Assembly (NCBI GenBank): GCA_025267735.1
Contig: CM046299.1
Span: 35,292,887 to 35,356,886 of the forward strand
Length of the DNA: 64,000 nt
Direction: 5' to 3'
From: Mactra quadrangularis
Taxonomy: Eukaryota > Mollusca > Bivalvia > Venerida > Mactridae
A program made the translations under genes and the position numbers. Below are positions 24,173 through 36,100 of this stretch, piece by piece. Position 1 is the first letter of the stretch, and every line of letters begins with the position of its first letter. The notes beneath the pieces were generated by a model. The model was not told the DNA's origin and ran no database searches. It saw only the letters and a program-made list of their open reading frames with translations.

Positions 24173-27100
24173 CTGGAAAAAATAACAAAACTTAATTTAA
24201 TCAATATGTTCAGGGATGAAATAATTGTTTCATTTTCAAACTTTATAATTATAATAATAACATAGTGATAATAAATGCAGTTAATTTACTACACAAGACT
24301 GTCTCAGTATTACCAGAGCTATAATAAATACCAGCTACATAGAGTCACTAGATACTATCATTAAACAGGTTTACAATGACTCAAAGAACTATATGTTATT
24401 TGTTATACAATAGAAGCTGCCAAGTTTGCATGTTGCAAAAATAAAAAGTTATGATAACTTCAAGATGTTAATACAAATATAACAGTCATACTATATAAAT
24501 ACTGGAAAAAGCATGAAAACCACAATCTGGTCAACTGTGTATGTCAAGTAATTTATAACCTGTTAAAATAGCAGATAACTGCATTTAACTACAAAAATGT
24601 TAATTGATTTGTCAATACTGGGACAATGGATTATTTTCTTTAAAAACAAATTTGATGATCTCTTAATTCCTTCATTTAGAATTATCAGAATCTTTACAGA
24701 TAATATATCAATAAGATATATTGATAAAACATGAATATCCTCATATTGATGTCAGCTCAGTATTTGTTTGTTTGGTTTAACGCCATAGCAACACATTGTA
24801 TAGATCATATAACGGCCATCAGTTAACCAACTCACTCCTCCTGGAAAGGCTAAGTCTCTGGATTTAGCTGTTAACCAACTACTAAGCGCATACTTTCATC
24901 AGTGACTGACAACTGCCCTACATAATTAAAAATCATTGTTAGGAGGGAGAATGGCCGTAGAAATAATTTCATGACCAAGCTCCATGAAAATATGCCACGC
25001 CCCAATCGCCCGGAATCGAACCCACTATCCCTGGACTTGTGCTCAACCAACTGAGCTAGCCGGGCAGCTCAGCTCAATATTCAAAATTATCTAAAGTGAG
25101 TGTTCACAAGAAAAGCTAGGTGTTAGACTATAATAACATGATTTGTTGAGCTATCAACACATTTAATTGTGAGTGCTAACATAAACTGAGAGACAAATAC
25201 TTACTAATTTTGTTTGATTACTGGCAACAGAGGAAGCTGATAAAGGTCTCTGATTTTGAACAGATGAACCCTGAAATTAACCAACATATATTTCATGTTG
25301 TAGTCATCAATATTGACAGTAGTAATGTATTCTGAGACATAAAATACACAATATCTTAAACACTACATGATAAACTTAAAGATAAATAAACACATTATGT
25401 TCTCATTATCTTGTTAACTAGGACTTTATTACTTGAATCATGAAATATTTACCTTTTTGTAGTTTTATTTAATATCTTCATGTACATGAATTTATGTTTT
25501 GCCCTAGTGATTGACTAAAGCTTAAGTTATTTTTAGTCATACAACAGGTTATATCACATTTTGTGTTTTTCCTAGACTGATTTCAGACAAATACTATCAT
25601 ACCCCTAAAAACAGCCATCACTTTCTACATGGAAAATAATCAACAACTTTTAAATGATCAGAAAAGGATGTAACATAATTAAACTTGCCCAAATCAAATG
25701 TTAACTAGCAGTAACAAATTGTCTCAACCCAAATATAGGTCATCAGGGGCAATTCAAGGACCTTTGATGTCAAGCCGTGCAACTATGAAATAAACACCAT
25801 TACATTCAAATGAAAATGTTATAGATAGCAAGTGATTATGTTGTTAGATTAAATTACCTGTATTTGTGTAGTCATGACACTTTGTATAGCTGATGTAGGT
25901 ACAACATTGGTACTAAGTGTAGCTGAAGAACTAGAAGAGACAACTTGACCGGTAGATGATACTCCAGCAGGTATTAATAAACCTTGACTATGAGATCCTG
26001 ATAAAATCTGTCCATCAACACCTACAATATATACCCGGTACATAGAACATAAATGGCGGGAGTTGAAAATTTTGCAAAAAGTAAAAAAAAAACAACTGAA
26101 AATGCAATTTTAAAATACTGAAATAGACAGGTTTCATATAAATTACACACAGTAATTTATTCTCAAAATACTGAAATCAGTATTGATACTGAAAACTTGA
26201 ACATACAATTATAATGAATGACAATATATAAACAATCATTCCTTGACCTTTTAGGTGTTTAGTTTAGAATAGTGTTCTTTTAGGACATTTAAAAAAGATA
26301 ATTTCGCTTTAAATTTGACACATATGAGTTTGTGTACATCTTAACATTAGAGTATTGTTCTGCAGATATAAAATTTGGGAATAATCTCTACAAAATAATG
26401 GCAATTTAAACATCTAAATAATATGGAAGATGAATCTGAACGTTAAAGTCCAATTTATAGCAAATTTATATGAAATAGAAATAAAAGCCACATATTTTAA
26501 GTCTGTTTTGTTGTAACCAAGTTGAGATACTATTTAAACACAAATATTAGTTGTGATTTTGATAAACTTATTAATACTTTTCTCATGCATTATAGATTTT
26601 AATTTAGACACTTTATATCCTACAAGCTAAATACTACCCATCATAATTTCATATAGTTCTTTTCTCTCCCAGTTTAATCCAAATCAGGCATCCCTATTAC
26701 TGGAAAAAATAAGATCAAATCAAGTTTTTCCATCCTTTAAGCCTAAAACTTACAAAAAGAAAAACTTTTTCTGTATAATAAATCAATTTACCTGTTTGTA
26801 TATGAGGAGCAGACATTCTAGCCTGTGTCATCTGTGCTTGGTTTGGTTGAGATACAACACTTCCTGGATTGGTAACCACAGGTATAATTTGACCATTTGG
26901 TAAAATCAAAGCTGATGGTAACTGATTTGGCTGACTTGGTGTTGTGTTCAAGGTAAGAAAGTTTCCATTTTGACTAACAGGAAGTTGGCCCTGTTGCCCA
27001 GCAACAACTATTCCTTGACCTTGACCTTGCATTCCAATAATTTGACCTTGACCATTTATCTGTGGTCCAATCTGATGTAAAAGTTGACCATTAGGAGTTT

Positions 27101-30100
27101 GTATAATATTACCTTGTAACATATTCTGTTGTTGGAAAGATAGGTTTGGCATGCTGGCACCAGTTCCTTGACCTAGTAACTGATTCTGTAATGCAGCAAT
27201 ATTCGCTTGTTGTTGAGCTATTGCTAGAGTATTTTGATCAATATTCCCACTTTGATCTTTTATAACAGTTTGTTGATTCATACCAGATACTATGGTAGGT
27301 TTCTGAGAGTTTGTAAACATACCAGGGTTATTAGGATCAATACCAACTGGTACATTAGCTATCATTGGTATACCTTGTTCATTAAAAAACATTATTTGCT
27401 GCATCTGTTGCTGTTGTTGTTGTTGACCAGGTAAGACAGACTGGTTCCCCAACATTGGCATATTTATAAGTGTACCATTACCATTTTGTACCATAGGTTG
27501 AAAACCAGACTGAGCACTTGTTATTACAGACATGTTATTATTATTACTATTATTGGCAGACATAGAGACACTATTAGAGATATGTTGTATTTCCATTGAA
27601 GTATTATTCTCTGTAGACATACTGTGATCACTAGTTGCTATTGAAGCTAAAGTTTGTAATGCATTAGTTGAGCTAGACTCAGCTTCTTGACCTGAATCAG
27701 TCACTGAAGGAGTTAAAGCTGATGATGTTTGATGTCCAGAATGACTTCCTGGTGTGATACCTGCATCTTGCATGGCTAATTGTAACAGTCCAGCATCACT
27801 TTCATCACCTTCTTTACCCATTATAACATTACCAGTTGTCAGATCTGTTTGTGAGTTTGGGTTCTGTACATTTTGTCCAACAACTGGATTTACATTGGGA
27901 GCACCAGTTCCTGCATTCACCATTCCCATTGGAATCATCTGGTTGCCATTAGCAACCATACCTGGTAACATATACTGATTCATCATTGGGTTATACATAA
28001 CATTCTGTCCATTTATAAAAGCACCAGCAGGATGCATATTCATTAATTGATTATGTGGAATATTTCCACTGTTATCTTCAGATACTGATACAGATGATGA
28101 TATCATCTCTTGTTGTTGATAACATTTCTCTTTTTGTTCATTTAATTGTTGTAGTTGAGTACCTAATGTATGACGTTTCTTTGTTTTACATTTTGGTTTT
28201 GGGCTATCGTCTTTTACATCAGTAGTTGAACTTACACCATTTGTAGGTATTGACTCTGTTGATAAGCCTGTAGAGTAAAAAAACAAAGCATGACAGAATA
28301 AATAACACATGTAACTTAACAAGAGATTAGACACTGGGTTAGTTTTATCAATGAATAAAAAGTAACAGATTTCATTGTTTAATCTCTTGTCCATCTGAAA
28401 AGGGGGAGTTTTTAAACAAGTTGAAACAAAAACGAATGAGGGAGTTCTAAAGGGAAAGCGAAAACATAAACAATCATATACATATATTTCAACTTTACTC
28501 TGAAGCCAAATGGTGATGGATTTCTGCAGTTATTCGGTGGGTATTGTAAGAGCTAAATGTCATGATGACCTAGAATTTGATACAGTTACAAACAAAATAT
28601 AGAGACCCTCTACTAGATAAGGCTACTTTTGCGTCAAAGGATAAAATAAATAAAGATACCTACCAGCAGCTTTGATGATTTCAGAATATTTATCTCTTTC
28701 AGCTTTCAAAATATTTAATTCTTGATTCAATGCATCTTCAATCACTGTAATATAATATACATGATTAAAAATATGGTCAAACTGGTGTTTTGATACATTT
28801 TATTACAAACAAATAACATTTGTGCTAAGATACTCTAATAAATGCAACAAATCTTGCTTACCAAAATGAGGAAGGCAGTTCTAGATAGAAAATGCATTTA
28901 AGCTGCAATTTACCTGGAAACCTGAATTAAAATGTTTATTGATATTACTTACAATCACATTCAGGGTTCCCACTCTTTTCTAAGAAAAAAATTCAAGGAC
29001 TTTTCAAGGAAACTTTCGCAAATTTCAAGGACTGATCTGGATTAACGCCTATTACTTAATTCAATAATTTACATCAAGCTCCATGGTCAAGTGGTTAAGA
29101 TTGCTAATACTTCAAATTACTTTTACAAATGCTTGTGCTTCCCAAGAACAACAGATAGATGAATATAAAGGTTGCATAACAAATATACTAGCATAGTGAA
29201 AATTACAAAACAGTCAAAAGTTGGAGTCTCATATTTTCTGCATGAGATTTTATAAAACAACATTTACATTATAGTTTCTGTCACATTTGACAAACAGACC
29301 CATGTATAAAAGCACATTCAGTATGGCAATGCCTTTGTTGTAACTTAAATTTTGTAAAATTCACAGAAAGTCCTGATTTTGTATCAAATAGTAAACTAAA
29401 AATATCTAATTTTCATTTCAATTGATCAGATCTTCTGGTTTAGCATGTTTGCTTGCTGGTATATGTTCATCAACAGAGATAAAAAGGGCCATTTTAAAAA
29501 TATGTTATAAATGTCCTAAATTTTGACCTTTCTTTGTTTAAACATTTTCTTTAAAACTACAGTCAGCTATAAACATCATACCTTTAGTTAAATTATGCTT
29601 TTCAAGTAGCAATAGATGCTATTTATTGTTTTTAGAGTCTAAAACACGATTTTAACAGATAGATTATGTGACGAATATTTTTTGAAATTTTCACATATTC
29701 AACTGATGTTTATTCTTGAAATCGAAAAAATGAGGGAATTTCTCCTTACTTATTGCTACATTAAGAAAATCTAAAAATCAAAATGATAAAACATTAATTA
29801 CAACGTAATTTGAACGATGTTTCACTTTATTGGCGATAGAGTCGGTCGCGAAAAATTTCAAATGTATGACAGTATGAAATAAAAAACTTAATTCGTTGTA
29901 AAATGATTTGTATTAATGATTATTTTGATATGGAATTTAACGATTATTATTATCATTTAATCAGAGTTTATTATTGTTGTCAATTTTAATTGTCTTTATA
30001 AAAACATTTGCAAACTGGCTATTACGTCTATTTAAACTGCGTCACAACATGCTCATAATTAAATACAATTATCAATTTAACGGCAAGCATCCAAAAGCTT

Positions 30101-33100
30101 ATCTACTTTAATCAATGCAATATCACAGTTTGTCAAATGTTTGTTAATTGCAACAGTTTGATTACGTAAACAATCTTATCGGGCCGACATGTAGCACTAT
30201 TGATTTTTTGAGCGGACGCCGATTGGTCTTAATAGGCGACAAAATACACAGGGGTGATCGATAAACAAAGAACTTAAGCATATGCGAACGTAGTCACGCG
30301 TGTAAACATAACTTGGCGACTCCTTTGTCGATTTTATGACATCCTTGCGCATACTTTTGGCGGCGAGTTAATCTCCCAGCGTGTGACTGACAATAAGGTT
30401 TAATTGATATGTAATTAGCATGTAATCGCCGTGGGCGGTCTTATTTTTCACAACACATATCTGGATTAACAATCGACGATCAATTAGGGAATTTAATTTT
30501 AGTATACTATGAAAATTTGTTTAACTCTTTTTCGCCGATTTCAAACTTTTTTGTCATACAGTTTAAGAACTTTTAATGCGATTTTTGCCGTTTAAGTGGG
30601 AGAAATCGCGTCCTATGAATATTCCTGGAACGGTTCACATACTGACTTGGCCTGGTATGTTACGTACCAAAGTATGGGACGAATTATCGGCGAAAAATGT
30701 CGTGAGAAAAAACGCCGGTCGGCCGGACCGACGGCTCGATCTAACTGCCGGACATGTCCGGCGGTCCGGCGCTTTCGCAACCCCTGCGACAAAAAAACAC
30801 AGGGGTGATAGATAAACACAGGAGTTACTTGTTATCGGTTTTTGAAGCGTGTTTACCAAGTGCAACCCCCGCGTAGCGCGCATCGCTGATTGGTCGATTA
30901 CATCAAATAGGAGGACGTAACATACGCTCTACTTGTTGTTGATCCGAGATCTTGATTCAACTATGACTCTTGAAGGCAAAATACCTACGAGTCAAATTGA
31001 CAAACGGACGATTTTGATCGAGGGTATTTTGGAATTTCCGTGCGTCAAAACCCGAGGTCTCGGGACTAATTCAAGCCTTGACTGGTACGTGCAAGAATCC
31101 CGACTTTTTCCCGGTTTTCCACCGTTTTTCGAAATTCAAGGACTTTTCCAGGCCTGGAAAAGCAATTTTGAAATTCAAGGACTTTTCCCGTTTTCAAGGA
31201 AGCGTGGGAACCCTGCACATTATTTCAATAAGACAAAAAAGAGAACTTTGGAATCAATGCCTTATACATGTATTAATGTTGATATTAACTATACATACCT
31301 GTGAACTTTGTCCTAGCTTCTTTAAGTTCTCTCATGTAATTCAGAGACTTTTCTACTATCTCTAGAGTACTCTACAATTATAAATACAACATACTGTAAA
31401 ACATAGCATCATTATAAACTTCAATACAATGAGATCATTTTTTTAATTTTTATGACCGGCACAAGTCTCCAGGACAAATATAGATTTATAGTGAAAGGTG
31501 AATAGAGTTTAGTTGATATAATAAAATCACAAAGAGTCAAAGGGTTTGACATAAATTGTATCTGTTCATACAAATGACAATTCATGTATCAAATATTATA
31601 TTTTTAGAAAATGCATAAAAAACTAAACCCAGCCATCATGTAACATACTCCCTTGCATGTCACAGTCCTCTTAAGATAAATATCAATAGAAGCTTCGAAG
31701 GAGAGATGATATCATGATAAAACACATAGGACTACTTTTTTATTTGATTAGTAAAAGAATGACATGGAGAGGATCAGTGATTCCCGAAATACACAAGGGT
31801 ATGGTAACCAGAGAATGACACTATTTTCTTTGCAGTATGCACATACTGGACAGTGGACTTATTGCACATTAAGCATGCTAAAAAAAGTCAAATTACATTT
31901 TTTTAAAAAGCAACCTGCTTAATATACAGAGCTGCACGATGGTTTGTAAAAAAAACAGTAAAGAATGTTTTTCAGCAATATTGGTGTGCACAAGCAAGTC
32001 AGGCAAGTAAAAAAAATTTTTTTTACAAGCCCCACACAAAAACTACTAGTTTTTTGCTTTCGGGCCGGTGTTAATTTTGACCACTGCCTTTGCACAATGT
32101 AAATACTTAGTAAATCTTTGATGATGAACAACCCAGTGAGTAAGAAGTCAGATTTAGGTAGGGCTGTGGATCGTCGAGCTGATTTGATCCGAACCACGAT
32201 TCATGTGTAGCGATTCCTGAATCGAACCACGAATCACTTGTTAATGGAGAAGCATACAGGAATTCATGTAATGACAAAAATAAGTGAAGAATTACAGACA
32301 GAGCTTTTTTTCAGTAGTTGGGGAAGGGGCCTGGGGCCTTTTTATATATAGAACATTTGGGGAAATTTTATCGCAATTTCATAGAAAGGGGAACAAAATA
32401 TCCAAGGTAAACTCCAAATTTGGAGAAAACTGCATGATTTTAAAGAAATTTCAAGAGGGGAAGGCGCCTGTTAACGACCCCTGTTATATAAGGAAAAAAA
32501 GGCCTGACAGATGATATGACTAAACAAAAAACCATGTACACTTAACATTTCTATTTCCAGACTTTTTATGGGAATTTTTAGAGATAACATTTTTTATCAA
32601 ACGTGTATCAATCAAAATTTTGACACAAGATATTACAATCCCTACATAAATTAAATTTTCATTAGTTATGCGGCTCGTTTCAGTGGTAATTAAGCTGAAA
32701 ATATTCTTTCATTTTTTTCCAAAAATAGATCGCGATCCGTCGATTTCGATCGTGACGAAAATTTGTCTTCGATTTTCTGGTCGAGATCGCGAATATCCAA
32801 GTACTCGGATACTCACAGCAGCCCTAGATTTCAGAGCTTTTTTTCAGTACTTGGGAAGGGGCCTGGGGCCTTTTTGTTATAGAACATTTGGGGAAATTTC
32901 ATCGCAATTTCATTGAAAGGGGAACAAAATATCCAAGGTAAACTCAAAATTAGGGGAAAAGTGCATGATTTTAAAGAAATTTCAAGAGGGGAAGGCGCCT
33001 GTTAACGGCCCCTGTTATATAAGGAAAAAAAGGCCTGGATTTAGTCATCATAAACTTACATGTCTTTCACTGGTTATATAAGTAGATGGAAGCAAATCTC

Positions 33101-36100
33101 CCATTTTACAGATACATGCTTTTATCTGTTCCTTCCTTTTCTTTTCCACATCATTATGATCGCGCCTTCTTTTTTCACGAGAACACAAACTGAAAAATTA
33201 TCGTATGAAAATTGTACACATTGAAAACATAATTGAAAATAAATTCACACTTTACTTTTAGAAATAAAAATGTTAACATTTTATCATAACTATTTAAAGG
33301 CCACAATAAAGTGATCATTTGATAATCGGATTTGTTTTCCCTCATCTAAATGTTTGAAAATTAAATACTTCAAAAATATTGCATGTATATGCTTACAATT
33401 TTCACCTCACAAATCAATAAGGAAGTCTATACTGGTAAGACAAGCATTAGATATAGAATCAACGGCACTCTTTACAAAGGTAGAATATTTTAAATTTCTG
33501 TGCACTCAAGTTTAATATATTTTCACAATGTTTGAATTCCATGCCTTATGGTTTAATACAAAAATAAGATTTCCTTAAGTAAAACTACAATCTCTGTAAA
33601 CAAACCCTAAAGAGCGCCATTGTAAGGGATGACCTTTGTGTTGACCAATCAATTTGTTGCCTTCATCAAGACAAAACACAATTAATAGCATCTTGATTTC
33701 TTAAATTCTATTTTCAGACAGAGGTTTGTGAGCAAATTTAAAGGTGATGCTGTTCACAGGCTGTGATTGGACGGCTCTATTCAAATAACATGACATAGTA
33801 AATTTAAACAAGAAACTCAAAAAATGATTTCATCAAGAATATTATAAATGCAAAGGTCAGCTGAGTGAATGTGACCCCTGATATGAAGTAGCCAGATCTA
33901 AAATAAGCAAGGATGCAAGTGAATAATTTTAGATTGGGTTTTAATCAGATTGCTAAATTATTAAATGAGGCAAATTTGGCCCAAGACCTAGTGACCTTGT
34001 TGTTGGAATGTACAAGGTTTGAAGAATTTTAAAACATAAATATTGATGCTGTTACAGTGATAACAATGAAAAGTTCATCACCCACTACGACAAAAAAAAC
34101 CACTGACTACATCTAGGTGAATTTATATTATACTATAACAACGGTTTTTTCCACAAATTTGGAATTATGACCCATACCCCTAGAATTGGGAATTTTATCG
34201 GCATCTTGGTTTAAATAGGGATAAAAAGTCAAGCAAATTTAATAACAATAGCAGATTTAACAAGGTTTTTTGTTTCATCTTCATTAAGTAAGTTAGCTAA
34301 TTAAAAAGAAAGATTACTGGGACATATAATTTTAAGGTGAAACAAACATTTTTAAGTTAAATTGGGAATTTGGGTTTGAAATTTGGGAAAAAAAGATATG
34401 ATTTTAGATTGGGAATATAGCCCATAAACAGCTATAAAACTGTCTGAAAATAAACACTGTATTAAATCATTAGAATTCTTTACTTTCATTTGTAAGTCAT
34501 TAACAATACATAAATAAATATACTTACGTTGCTTGATCTGGCTTTTGAATAGAAGAATTGACTGATTGAGATGTCTCTGAGCCTACAATACATAATCATA
34601 GTATAAGTTATAGAGACCAAATGAAAACTGGAGGCTCCCAGTTGTTCCTGATTTAACCATTTTAATGTTTTCTTAAAGACATTTTGCGCCATTTCTCTGC
34701 ACTCAGTGACCCCAATTTTTTTCTGGCAATGAGGGGCGCTGTGCTCCCTTCAAACCCCAGCAACAAAGGGAGGAACATCCCCCCCTTTGGAACCCCGCCT
34801 GAGACATCTCTTGATGGGGGAGGCGCACAAAAAAAGTCATTTTTGGTACAACTTTTCTGAAGTGAAATTCACCAAATCTAGTTAAAATACACCATCTTCA
34901 AGGCTGTTTTGGCCATTTTGAAGGGGGGATCCAGACACGTAAAAATGCAGGATTGTGTCGAAACCTCCTTTTTGCCCTCTTCCATAAAAATTTTAATATT
35001 GTAGTTTATTATGCCAATGGCATCACCCACAAATTGAGTAGTTAACTAGTATTTTAGATAAAAAAAGCAATCAAACTCATTGTAATATAGAGAGACCTCT
35101 GAAAACCAAACCTCAGAAAACCAGAATCTTCACAATACTAAACCATTTTTGCGGTCCTGAATTGTCTTTGATGAGTGAATGTAAATCTAGTTTACACCCT
35201 TCTTTATATATAGTTAAACTAGTTACATGCTGACCCATCAACTTGTTTTTTTAACTTGTCTAAAACCTCTCCATTCCAGAACCTCAGAATTCAAAACCCA
35301 ATAAGCATCGCGTACATGAAATTATCTACTGTTAGATCAATAAAATATGATAATCAAGGTTTAATTAGAATAGAAAGACACTTGTTAATAAGTTTGTTTT
35401 GAAAACAGATTGTTGAAAGGGACCACAATAACAGCATTAGCTTGCTGATATAACAGAAAATTTATTTAGGTCTTTCATGCTTAATAAAAAAAATAATTTG
35501 AGATCTATGATCAGATTATATGTTTATCCAAAGAAAGTTACATACGTGTTCAATTATCACAGTTTAGACAATTGTTTAAAACAACATTCTATTTTTCAAA
35601 ATACAATTGTATCTACTTAAACAATGTCCAAGTTGGACTCCAACAAATTATCTGTAATCTTTCTTCTGTAAACATGTCTGAACCTCATGGCAAACATCAT
35701 AGAGTTGAGTTGCCTCTTGAGAAAAAATTACTTCCTAGAGATTGTGAATTGAAAGCTGCAGGACTTTTACAGCCTATCTCTCGGGGCCGGATATGGGCCC
35801 CATTCCCAAAGCTTTGAGCTGTTACTTAGCTTACATTGATTAGCTATTATAAGTATTAACATTAAAATCCGAGGCTTTCTGTTTGACAGGTCAATGAATG
35901 AAAACTTAGTTTGGTTAAATATGGTCAAAATTAAAAACTCAGAATTTTGGAAACTTCAGAAAACCAAGTTTAGTTTACTCAGAAGGTTGCCCAGTCATCT
36001 GACTCTGAGGTTTCACTGTATTACTTAAAATTACAATTGGTTATTATTTTGGCAGTGGCTAGAGTTACGGTACCGTAACTCTAGACCCAGGTTCTAGAGT

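Noticed and set aside
30576..31365. Overlapping ORFs on both strands around 30.6-31.4 kb
   Set aside because: They fall in the GC-rich patch and terminal repeats of the intron 4 transposon. The overlap across frames and strands reflects CG-palindromic composition.
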